A stretch of DNA of 7,698 nt, from NCBI GenBank assembly GCA_023700825.1, contig JAMPYE010000198.1, forward strand, positions 1 to 7,698, read 5' to 3'. This DNA is from Thermoanaerobaculia bacterium (GTDB taxonomy: Bacteria > Acidobacteriota > Thermoanaerobaculia > Gp7-AA8). Below the pieces are notes generated by a model that searched no databases, was not told where the DNA came from, and saw only the letters and a list, made by a program, of their open reading frames with translations. The position numbers and the translations under genes are program-made. Of this stretch, positions 1-6,531 are shown in pieces. Every line of letters starts with the position of its first letter. The first letter of the stretch is position 1.

Positions 1-2
1 CC

Positions 3-545
3 GACGAACTGCAGAATCGCACGACCTACATGGTCGTCCGGCTCGAACCGGGCGCCGACGCGGTCGCGGTGAAGAGCGAGCTCGCGCGCCTTCTCCCCTA
101 CAACGACGTCTACACGCGCGACGAGTGGGCCGCGCAGTCGAAGCGCTACTGGGTCGAGTCTACGGGGCTCGGGCTCAACATGTACCTCACCGTCTTCCTC
201 GGCTGCCTCGTCGGCATCGTCGTCGTCGCGCAGACTCTTTACGCGTCGACCATGGAGCACATCCGCGAGTTTGGCACGGTGAAGGCGATCGGCGGCTCCA
301 ACGCCGACATCTACTCCATCCTCATCAAGCAGGCGTCGATCGCCGCGGTGGTCGGCTTCGTCCTCGGCGCCGCGATGGCCTACGCGATGCGTCCCGCCAT
401 CGCGAGCATCAACCTGAAACTGATCATCACCCCCGAGCTCGCCGTCGCCGTCTTCGTCGGATCGATCGCGATGTGCCTCGCGTCGGCGCTCGTGTCGTTC
501 CGCAAGGTGGCGTCGATCGATCCGGCGCTCGTATTCAGAGGATGA
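3..545 (+). CDS. ABC exporter permease, FtsX/DevC-like, C-terminal part (5' end outside window)
   Basis: The frame is open from the left edge, so the gene begins upstream; 180 residues are visible. They start in the end of a soluble (periplasmic, MacB-core-like) region and continue into three hydrophobic segments at about visible residues 61-81, 111-129 and 142-165, the usual C-terminal FtsX-like membrane module. After the first segment comes E-F-G-T-V-K-A-I-G-G, the cytoplasmic coupling stretch seen in MacB/DevC-type permeases, and the protein ends in the family-typical D-P-A-L-V-F-R-G. Role: membrane subunit of an export or mechanotransmission ABC system, working with the ATPase at 739 and the fusion protein at 1609. 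The first ATG in the window (30) is internal, because the frame is already open and conserved in style before it. The TGA stop overlaps the first base of a heptad repeat array. Substrate cannot be deduced. The family call is firm; DevC versus MacB subtype is inference from gene order (permease, ATPase, adaptor as separate genes). Confidence 0.88.
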   Translation, partial: DELQNRTTYMVVRLEPGADAVAVKSELARLLPYNDVYTRDEWAAQSKRYWVESTGLGLNMYLTVFLGCLVGIVVVAQTLYASTMEHIREFGTVKAIGGSNADIYSILIKQASIAAVVGFVLGAAMAYAMRPAIASINLKLIITPELAVAVFVGSIAMCLASALVSFRKVASIDPALVFRG

Positions 546-548
546 GGC

Positions 549-720
549 AGGCGAAAGGCGATAGGCGAAAGGCGAGAGCAGGCGGGCCAAAGGCCAGAGG
601 CCAGAGGCCAAGGCAGGCAAGAGGCAACAGCCGAAGAGAAGAGAGTCGATTCCGGCGTAACGCCGGCGGGCGTCGTGAGCTCCCGGTTGCTCATCGCCTC
701 TCGCCTTTCGCCTTTCGCCT
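549..720. repeat. Inverted-arm 7-bp repeat element between permease and ATPase
   Basis: From 549 the DNA runs in 7-bp units: AGGCGAA, AGGCGAT, AGGCGAA, AGGCGAG, AGCAGGC (549-583), GGGCCAA, then AGGCCAG, AGGCCAG, AGGCCAA (591-611), then decayed GGCAGGC. The complement of 693-720 reads AGGCGAA, AGGCGAA, AGGCGAG, AGGCGAT. Bases 556-578 can pair with 698-720 with one mismatch (22 of 23), giving a long stem around about 120 nt. A smaller perfect hairpin CCGGCG-TAA-CGCCGG lies inside at 652-666. The right arm ends four bases before the ATPase ribosome binding site. The array starts directly after the permease stop. No open frame in this gap looks like a gene. Function unknown; a REP/BIME-like intergenic element is the nearest known analogy. 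Confidence 0.8.
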
Positions 721-724
721 CCAC

Positions 725-730
725 GAGGAG
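725..730 (+). promoter_or_regulatory. Ribosome binding site of the ABC ATPase
   Basis: GAGGAG lies 8 nt before the ATG at 739 and supports that start. It sits just outside the right arm of the heptad inverted repeat, so it stays unpaired if that stem forms. Confidence 0.75.
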
Positions 731-738
731 ATCAAGAA

Positions 739-1428
739 ATGAACGGTAAACAGAATGGAGCTGTCCTCAACGCGCGGGAGATCCGCAAGCGCTTCACCGA
801 AGGGAAGCAGACGGTCGACGTGCTGCACGGGGTCGACCTCACGCTGAACCGCGGCGAGATCGTCGCGCTCGAGGGGCCCTCGGGATCCGGCAAGACGACG
901 CTCCTCTCGATTCTCGGCTGCATCCTCACGCCGAGCTCGGGCGAGATCACGATCGAAGGCGAGGCGGTCGACATCGCGCGCCCGGCGTCGCTCCCCTCCG
1001 TGCGCAAGCGCTCGATCGGCTTCGTCTTTCAGCAATTCAACCTCTTTCCCGCGCTCACCGCGCTCGAGAACGTCGAGTACGCGCTGAACATCAAGGGGAT
1101 CAAGGGACGCGACGCGACCGACGAGGCGACGCGGGTGCTCGACGAGGTCGGGTTAGGCGAGCGGATGAACTTCCTGCCGCGCGATCTTTCGGGAGGGCAG
1201 AAGCAGCGCGTCGCGATCGCACGCGCCCTCGCGGGACGCTCTCCGATCCTCCTCGCCGACGAGCCGACGGCGAACCTCGACTCGCAGATGGGGCGGCAGA
1301 TCCTCGACCTCTTCCGCGACCTCGCGATCAAGGAGAACCGAGCGCTGCTCATCGTCACGCACGACCCGAAAGTCCGCGCGATCTGCGACCGGGTCATCGA
1401 GATCCAGGACGGAAGGTTGGCGGCGTGA
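739..1428 (+). CDS. ABC transporter ATP-binding protein (MacB/LolD/DevA family)
   Basis: A complete 229-residue nucleotide-binding subunit, the normal length for LolD/DevA-type ATPases. It hydrolyses ATP at the inner face of the cytoplasmic membrane to drive the permease encoded just upstream. All catalytic elements are visible: Walker A G-P-S-G-S-G-K-T-T at 46-54, Q-loop in F-V-F-Q-Q-F at about 98, signature L-S-G-G-Q at 150-154, Walker B I-L-L-A-D-E-P-T at 170-177 with catalytic E175, D-loop N-L-D at 179-181 and switch H208. The F-Q-Q-F-N-L-F-P-A-L-T stretch is typical of the MacB/LolD branch. The start at 739 is supported by a good ribosome binding site. It is separated from the permease by 193 nt and from the adaptor by 180 nt; both gaps are filled by repeats, wide spacing for an exporter operon. 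No degenerate motif is seen, so it should be active. The exact substrate is unknown. Confidence 0.95.
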   Translation: MNGKQNGAVLNAREIRKRFTEGKQTVDVLHGVDLTLNRGEIVALEGPSGSGKTTLLSILGCILTPSSGEITIEGEAVDIARPASLPSVRKRSIGFVFQQFNLFPALTALENVEYALNIKGIKGRDATDEATRVLDEVGLGERMNFLPRDLSGGQKQRVAIARALAGRSPILLADEPTANLDSQMGRQILDLFRDLAIKENRALLIVTHDPKVRAICDRVIEIQDGRLAA

Positions 1429-1450
1429 TGACGCACCATACCGCCTGCCT

Positions 1451-1566
1451 ATGTGGCGCAGGCACTCCTGCCTGCGCGTCGCCGAAGGCGACCCCATCAT
1501 CGCAACGCTTCCGCGAATCACGGCGGCGCTTCGCGCCGCGCGCAGACAGGAGTGTCTGCGCCACAT
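1451..1566. repeat. 116-bp four-hairpin palindromic element (REP/BIME- or MITE-like)
   Basis: The ends are inverted copies: 1451-1478 matches the complement of 1539-1566 at 26 of 28 positions, beginning ATGTGGCGCAG on each strand. Each end is itself a hairpin with a 9-bp perfect stem and 4-nt loop: 1456-1464/1469-1477, loop CTCC; and 1540-1548/1553-1561, loop GGAG. Two smaller perfect hairpins lie between them: GTCGCC-GAA-GGCGAC (1478-1492) and CGGCGC-TTC-GCGCCG (1524-1538). The two mismatches between the ends form a compensated pair: G1462:C1471 in the left hairpin is A1546:T1555 in the right one. It lies between the ATPase stop and the adaptor start. The layout resembles paired REP sequences mobilised by RAYT (TnpA-REP) enzymes, but none is encoded here. 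Confidence 0.85.
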
Positions 1567-1608
1567 CACTTCTCGAAACACGAAACCAAAGCTGATCGAG
1601 GCACTGTC

Positions 1609-2511
1609 ATGAAGAGCACCGTCACCAACATCCTCCGCATCGCGATCCCGGTCGCGCTCATCATCCTGACCATCGTGCTCGTCCGCTCGCATCACGCGGG
1701 CGCCGAGACACCAACGCCGGCTCCCGTCACGGCCGCCGCCGATGCGCGCCCGGTGCTCGCCGAAGGGCGCGTCTCCGCCTACCCGGGCGCGGAGGTGGTC
1801 GTGGGCAGCGATGCCGCGGGCTCGATCGTCACGATGCTGGTCGCCGAGCGCGACGTCGTTCGCAAGGGGCAGTTGATCGCCGAGATCCGCTCGGACGACG
1901 TCGCGGCCGCGCTTGCCGAGGCAAAGGCGCGGGTCGTCGAGGCCGATGCCGACATTCGCCTCTTCGAGACGGAAGCTGCGCGCGCGAAGCATCTCTGGGA
2001 AGAGGAAGTCGGCAGCCGCCAGGCGTACGACCGCGCGCTGCGCGACATCGACGGAGCGAAGGCGCGCCGCGCGACGGCCGACGCGACGGTCGGGCGCCTC
2101 GCCGCAACGCTCGACAAGACGCGCGTCGTTTCACCCATCGACGGCATGGTGATCGATCGGAGCGTCGACCGTGGCGAGACGGTGGAGACGGGCGACGCGA
2201 TCGTGACGATCGCGAACCTCGACCGGCTTCGCGTCGACGCCGAGGTCGACGAGTTCGACATCGCGCGCATCGAGCAGGGTGCGAGCGTGGAGATCACCGC
2301 CGACGGCTTCGACGGTGAAGCGTGGGCGGGTCACGTCGAGGAGATCCCCGACTCGGTCGTCGGCCGCAAACTCAAGCCCGAAGACCCCGGCCGCCTCTCC
2401 GACGGCCGCGTGCTTCTCGTCAAAGTCGCCTTCGACGAGAAGCCGCCACTCAAGTTAGGGCAGAAGGTAGACGTGAAGATCAGGCGGGAGGCGACAGGCG
2501 AGAGGCGATGA
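1609..2511 (+). CDS. Membrane-fusion (HlyD/MacA/DevB-like) adaptor protein of the ABC exporter
   Basis: 300 residues. An N-terminal membrane anchor (about residues 10-26) is followed by a Pro/Ala-rich stretch, the first half of a lipoyl-like domain (about 60-95), an Ala/Glu/Arg-rich coiled-coil hairpin (about 96-170), the second lipoyl half with V-S-P-I-D-G-M-V (174-181) and G-E-T-V (189-192), and a beta-barrel domain (about 206-290) with R-V-D-A-E-V-D-E. This is the standard adaptor layout; it would sit in the periplasm and join the inner-membrane pump to an outer-membrane channel. Start chosen at 1609 because CGAGG precedes it by 7 nt and the anchor follows at once; an in-frame ATG at 1453 would translate through the hairpin element. 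There is no lipobox. The last eight residues, E-A-T-G-E-R-R preceded by R, and the TGA come from a heptad repeat array (2482-2509), so the native C-terminus was probably replaced. The short coiled coil suggests a partner channel is needed, encoded elsewhere. Confidence 0.9.
   Translation: MKSTVTNILRIAIPVALIILTIVLVRSHHAGAETPTPAPVTAAADARPVLAEGRVSAYPGAEVVVGSDAAGSIVTMLVAERDVVRKGQLIAEIRSDDVAAALAEAKARVVEADADIRLFETEAARAKHLWEEEVGSRQAYDRALRDIDGAKARRATADATVGRLAATLDKTRVVSPIDGMVIDRSVDRGETVETGDAIVTIANLDRLRVDAEVDEFDIARIEQGASVEITADGFDGEAWAGHVEEIPDSVVGRKLKPEDPGRLSDGRVLLVKVAFDEKPPLKLGQKVDVKIRREATGERR
2482..2509. repeat. 7-bp repeat array forming the 3' end of the adaptor gene
   Basis: Four units, AGGCGGG, AGGCGAC, AGGCGAG and AGGCGAT, followed by GAGC. 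The last part, AGGCGAGAGGCGATGAGC, is identical to the complement of the right arm of the element at 549-720. It is translated out of phase with the 7-bp unit, as the basic tail ending in the TGA at 2509-2511. I found no inverted partner within the following 180 bases, so it appears to be a solitary arm. Confidence 0.75.
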
Positions 2512-2540
2512 GCGGACGAGACCTTGGTGGCGTGATCGAA

Positions 2541-2640
2541 CGACCGCGCCCGGCCACGAAGGTCGAGCGCACGAGTTGTCGTCCTTCGCTTCGCTCAGGA
2601 CGACAACTCGGCCGTTCGTCGCGCGGTCCTTCGTGTTGCG
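2541..2640. repeat. Hairpin repeat element in the convergent gap (14-bp stem, TCGCTTCGCTC loop)
   Basis: The core is a perfect 14-bp stem, CGAGTTGTCGTCCT at 2572-2585 with AGGACGACAACTCG at 2597-2610, around an 11-nt loop. Outer inverted pieces are CACGAAGG (2555-2562) with CCTTCGTG (2628-2635), and ACCGCGC (2543-2549) with GCGCGGT (2621-2627). On the minus strand it reads CCTGAGCGAAGCGAAGGAC, and GGTCATTTCGAGC follows at 2671-2683; I recognise both as pieces of an intergenic repeat common in many bacterial genomes, so the element may extend to about 2684. It lies between the tail-to-tail adaptor and VIT/VWA genes and could help end transcription from both sides, but neither side has a T-run, so I do not call it an intrinsic terminator. 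Confidence 0.75.
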
Positions 2641-2692
2641 CCACACGCTCCAGCGTCTTTTCTCAGGTGCCGCTCGAAATGACCTCTGCTCT

Positions 2693-5600
2693 TCAGCGCT
2701 TCGCCACCTTCACCGAGGCGATCAGTCGCACGTCCCCGCCCTGATTCCCTTCGACGAGGCGGAACGGCACGATGTCGAGTTGCGGTTCGGCGTTCAGGCC
2801 TTCCGAGCGAAGGATGACGACGAGCCCGCGACTCACCCCCATCGGGCCGGACGCGAAGTAGTTCACGCCGATCGAGTACGTTCCCGCCGTCAGCTTGTCG
2901 GTTCGAACGACCTCGGGGCCGAGCCCCTGCGTGACGTCTCCGTAGAGCGTCAGCCCCGACGAGGTCGCGGGCTTGCTGTAGAAGCAATGGTCTCCCTTCG
3001 GCCCGACGACGTGGAGGTCGACGTCGTTCGCGTCGGTCTCCCAGGCCATGGTGATACGAAGCGCGTCGCGATGCTCGAGGTCGACGCCTCGCTCCCGCGC
3101 CCGCTGCGCGATGGCGCCGCTCGCCTTCGGCTCGGCTGCGATCCACGAGCGGTAAACGTATCCGAGCTCCTCGGAGAGAACCGTGTGGACGTCGCCGTAC
3201 CACTGAGCGAACCGTCGCGTCATCGCGCTCTCGAGCACGCTCGCGGCCGCCTCGTATTTCTTCTGCTTCCAGTAGAGCAACGCGAGGTTTCGATGCGGGT
3301 TCACGCGATCGGGGCGCATCTCGACCGCCTTCACGAGCGGCGCCTCGGCGAGCTCGGCGCCGCCGGCGCGCAGCAGGAGCAGCCCCGCGCGTTGCAGAAG
3401 CTCGGGACGCGAGGCGGCGACCTCGATGATCGATGCGAACGCTCGCCTCGCCTGTTCCCCGTTTCCGAGCGCGGACTCCGCCTCCCCCAGCATCTCGTAG
3501 ACCTGCGGATTCTCCGGATCGTACGGCTGCCACTGAATCGCGAGCTTGCGAAGGGCGCGCCACTCTCCCAGCGCGAAGAGCAGCTCGCTCAGTGAGGTGT
3601 AGTCAGGCCGTTCGGACGGGTTGCGACGAATCCTCTCCTCGAGCTTCTTTCTCTCGCCGCTGTCCACGACGCGACCGCGAATCCAGTCGACCTCTTCCGG
3701 AGGATCAGGAGCGACTGCCGCCGAGCGGCCAGGCGCCCGGCTCGCCGGACCCTGGATCGTCGTTTGAATCTGTGTCGTCTCGAGCACCGAAGGCGCGGCC
3801 GCGGTCACCGTGATCGCCTCCGCGACTCCACCAGGAGGAGGCGGGGCGTCGACCCCCGCAACGCTTTCCTCTACCGCATCGCGAGACAGGCCGTCACCGA
3901 TCTCCTCGTCGAGAACCGCTCCATCGACGAGCCCTGCCGAGCCAGCGACATCTCCTGGCCGCTCCCCGTCGGGCAGTGACGCGGCACCCACCGTGATCAT
4001 TTCCGCGACCGCAGAGATCTGCAGCGTGAAATCGACCGTGGTGTTCTGCTCCGGGCGAACGACCGCCTGCTTCGAGCTCGAGTTCATGCCGCTCATCTCG
4101 CCGAAGATGACGTAGTTACCGGGCGGCACCGCGGCCCTGTACCTGCCGTTCACGTCCGACACGACAGTGGTCGTGAATGGCTCTCCGGAAATCCGGAGTG
4201 TGGCGCCGGGGAGCGGCTGTCCTTCGTGGTGAACCGTTCCGGAAATCGTTCCATCAGGCCTCGCCGGCGGCACCACCGTGCGGCGGCTCGAGAGCAGGGC
4301 GTCGAGCCGATTCGCGTCGCCGCGCCGGAGCGTGATCCGCTCGAAACGGAGGCCGGCCGAAGCCGCCTCGAAGCGCACGGTGTAATCGCCGGATGGAAGA
4401 TTGTCGATCCTGTACGAACCGTCGGCAGCGGAAACGGCCTCACGGGAGCCACTGATCGGCGTCCCGCTGACTCGGATCTGCGCCCCGGCGACTGGTCCCG
4501 AGGCTCCGCGCACGACGCCGGTGAGCTCGAGATCCGCGCGAGCCATCTCGACTTCGCTGACCGGGGCCGGCGAGGGCGCCCGCTCTCCCGCGCGCGCAAG
4601 CTTCTCGACACCGGAAGCACCAATCGACAGGATCGACGTGAGCGCGCGTCGATCGATGTTGAAGCGCTGGTAGTCCTCTTCCGACTCGAGCACGAGGAGC
4701 GTCGTCTCCGGGATGAGAACGCGCTGCTGCATGCTGATCGAGACGCGCTCGCGCGCGATCGCGTTTCGAATCGCGGCATCGCGCTCGCCCACCTCACGAG
4801 TCTTGAGGTAGTCGAGATAGGCGCGCCACGCCTCGCGCTCGAGGAGCAGATCGAATCCCGTGGAAGTGAGCAGCGACGGCTTCGCCGACGCAATCTCCGC
4901 TTGTGCATCCCTAACCGTTAGACGTGGCTGGCGTCCCGAGGCGAGCTTCGCGAGAATGAAGACCTCGGTGCCCGGCCGCACGTCGTGGAGTGTCGACGGG
5001 AAGACCCACTCCGCGGCCTCGTCCGCCACCGTGAGCACCGCGCCGAGCGGCGCGCGAAGATCGGCGGCGGCACGCCGCGCCGCCTCGAGGAACGATTCCG
5101 ACAGCGGGATCGGGATCACGCGACCGCGGCCCGTGGTGAGCTGGCGCAGCAGCTGCGACTGCCGCTGTCCGATGACGACGGCATCGATTCGCGAGGACGA
5201 GCCGCGGGCGCGGCCGAGCAGCGAGACGTCCCCGGTATCGCCGAGTGTCGCGACGCCATCGGTGACGAGAACGAACTGCGTCCCCGACGACACCTTCGAC
5301 CGTTCGGCGATGTCGTCGAGAACGAGCCCGAGGTCCGTGCCGCCGAGGAAGAGGCGCGCCGCCAGGAGCTTCCCGATCTCCCTCGCCACGGAGTCCGCGG
5401 TACCGCGCGCGAGCGCACGGACGCCGTTGTCGAATGCCACGACCTCGAGCTCCTGCTCCCGCGGGAGACTGCTCAGAAGAGCCTCGATTGCCTCGATCCT
5501 GTGCGCGGACGACACGGCGGCAGAGGCCGAGGTGTCGACGTAGACGACCATCGGATGAGGAGCAGCGGGAATCGCGCCCGCATCGGGAACTCGAATCGAC

Positions 5601-6385
5601 GCGATGTAGAAGCGCTCGGAGCGCGCGATCGCGACGGGAGCCGTGGCGGGCACGTCCCAGCTGATCTCGAGATCGCGCTCGGGAGTGTAGTCACGTTCGT
5701 CGAGCGAGACGACATCGGTCGTCTGCACCTGCTCGCGCCTGACTCCTTTGATTCCGCTCGAGCTCTCTGCGTTTCCCTCGCCTGGAAGCGGGGCGAGCGT
5801 GGCGCGGAACGAGAGGCGCCCGACGTCACGCAACCCGCGAATCGGAAAGCTCCAGCTGCGCCGCCCGCCGACTGCCGGAAGCAGTTCGCTGTACGACAGC
5901 AAAATCCGGACCTCGGCCTCGGGATCGATCGGAAAAATCCGCGCGCTGAAGCGGTTGCCCTGGTCCTGCTCGAGCAGCGCCGGGTCGCGCATCTGGTGGA
6001 GGAACTGCTCGTAGACCTGGTTCGCGCGAAGACGCTCGACGACTTCACCTTCCATCAGCCGGCCGTTCACCTCCTTGGCGAAGCGGCTGATTGCCGCGGT
6101 CGCGGGAAGGGCGATGTCGAAGCGCCCTTCGATCCTGCGCCGCTGTGGATTGCGAAAGATGATCTCGATCTCCGTCAGCGAGAGCGGCCCGCTGATCGCC
6201 GCCCGCACGGTGAGCAGCTCGATCGTGAGCCCCTGACCGTCGGGATCGGCGAGGGAGAGCGGGAGCGCGCCGGCCGGCGGCGGCTGCGGCGAACGCGTCA
6301 CTTTCTGCTGCGCCTGGAGCGTTAAGCCGGCAAGTGCCGACACCACGAATACGACGACAGCTCCCACCACGTTCGTGCGCCGCAT
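2693..6385 (-). CDS. Secreted VIT-VWA protein with carboxypeptidase-regulatory-like, TPR-like and DUF2135-like domains
   Basis: 1230 residues, exported. A signal peptide covers residues 1-25 (M-R-R-T-N, hydrophobic core, probable cut after L-Q-A). VIT domain about 53-170. VWA domain about 278-430 with a complete metal-binding MIDAS: D-T-S-A-S at 284-288, T350 in G-G-T-D, D376 in V-T-D-G. Next comes the helical tail usual for VIT-VWA proteins, including L-L-V-L-E-S-E-E-D-Y. Two carboxypeptidase-regulatory-like beta domains follow (about 619-700 and 712-789), then an acidic, Gly/Pro-rich linker with two related motifs, E-M-I-T-V-G-A-A (795) and E-A-I-T-V-T-A-A-A-P (856), like the run-in to the plug of TonB-dependent receptors. 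TPR-like helices span about 932-1062 and a DUF2135-like domain about 1108-1222 (W-E-T-D-A-N-D-V-D-L-H-V, then H-C-F-Y-S). Start at 6385 is fixed by GGAGG 6 nt upstream; ATGs at 6469 and 6409 would bury the signal peptide. Likely a periplasmic or surface adhesion/scaffold protein; its ligand is unknown. The domain calls are from motif recognition. Confidence 0.88.
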   Translation of the reverse strand: MRRTNVVGAVVVFVVSALAGLTLQAQQKVTRSPQPPPAGALPLSLADPDGQGLTIELLTVRAAISGPLSLTEIEIIFRNPQRRRIEGRFDIALPATAAISRFAKEVNGRLMEGEVVERLRANQVYEQFLHQMRDPALLEQDQGNRFSARIFPIDPEAEVRILLSYSELLPAVGGRRSWSFPIRGLRDVGRLSFRATLAPLPGEGNAESSSGIKGVRREQVQTTDVVSLDERDYTPERDLEISWDVPATAPVAIARSERFYIASIRVPDAGAIPAAPHPMVVYVDTSASAAVSSAHRIEAIEALLSSLPREQELEVVAFDNGVRALARGTADSVAREIGKLLAARLFLGGTDLGLVLDDIAERSKVSSGTQFVLVTDGVATLGDTGDVSLLGRARGSSSRIDAVVIGQRQSQLLRQLTTGRGRVIPIPLSESFLEAARRAAADLRAPLGAVLTVADEAAEWVFPSTLHDVRPGTEVFILAKLASGRQPRLTVRDAQAEIASAKPSLLTSTGFDLLLEREAWRAYLDYLKTREVGERDAAIRNAIARERVSISMQQRVLIPETTLLVLESEEDYQRFNIDRRALTSILSIGASGVEKLARAGERAPSPAPVSEVEMARADLELTGVVRGASGPVAGAQIRVSGTPISGSREAVSAADGSYRIDNLPSGDYTVRFEAASAGLRFERITLRRGDANRLDALLSSRRTVVPPARPDGTISGTVHHEGQPLPGATLRISGEPFTTTVVSDVNGRYRAAVPPGNYVIFGEMSGMNSSSKQAVVRPEQNTTVDFTLQISAVAEMITVGAASLPDGERPGDVAGSAGLVDGAVLDEEIGDGLSRDAVEESVAGVDAPPPPGGVAEAITVTAAAPSVLETTQIQTTIQGPASRAPGRSAAVAPDPPEEVDWIRGRVVDSGERKKLEERIRRNPSERPDYTSLSELLFALGEWRALRKLAIQWQPYDPENPQVYEMLGEAESALGNGEQARRAFASIIEVAASRPELLQRAGLLLLRAGGAELAEAPLVKAVEMRPDRVNPHRNLALLYWKQKKYEAAASVLESAMTRRFAQWYGDVHTVLSEELGYVYRSWIAAEPKASGAIAQRARERGVDLEHRDALRITMAWETDANDVDLHVVGPKGDHCFYSKPATSSGLTLYGDVTQGLGPEVVRTDKLTAGTYSIGVNYFASGPMGVSRGLVVILRSEGLNAEPQLDIVPFRLVEGNQGGDVRLIASVKVAKR

Positions 6386-6391
6386 CCCACA

Positions 6392-6396
6392 CCTCC
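6392..6396 (-). promoter_or_regulatory. Ribosome binding site of the VIT/VWA gene
   Basis: On the minus strand GGAGG lies 6 nt before the ATG at 6385. It decides the start in favour of the short form with a clean N-terminal signal peptide, against two upstream in-frame ATGs. Confidence 0.8.
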
Positions 6397-6531
6397 GTGA
6401 GCGTTCCATCCGAACACCCTGTCCCATTGGATGTCCACGAAACGTGCCAGAAAACCGAAAATCGTACAAATCGTGCGTTCAGCACTCCAGACAGCTCGTT
6501 TCGTCGAGCGTGCGAGCGATGCGCGTCCATG

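Noticed and set aside
549..628. CRISPR array
   Set aside because: Units are 7 bp with no spacers and no cas gene is nearby; it is a short tandem repeat.
125..742. 205-residue plus-strand frame across the permease end and the heptad element
   Set aside because: Out of frame with the permease, extremely Arg-rich, and half of it is repeat DNA.
1453..1608. In-frame N-terminal extension of the adaptor from ATG 1453
   Set aside because: It would translate through the four-hairpin element, gives an Arg/His/Ala-rich stretch, and pushes the membrane anchor 60 residues inward; the ATG at 1609 has a ribosome binding site and immediate anchor.
2572..2610. Intrinsic (Rho-independent) terminator
   Set aside because: The stem is strong, but no T-run follows on either strand; kept only as a repeat that may act as a barrier.
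4985..6325. 446-residue open frame on the plus strand
   Set aside because: It lies wholly opposite the VIT/VWA gene, whose frame has clear domains; the antisense product is Arg/Asp/Glu-rich low complexity, as expected of a GC-rich shadow frame. The frame at 2576-3595 (+) is rejected for the same reason.
6386..6469. Longer start of the VIT/VWA protein at 6469 or 6409
   Set aside because: The extra 28 or 8 residues precede a complete signal peptide, and the best ribosome binding site (GGAGG) is placed for the ATG at 6385.
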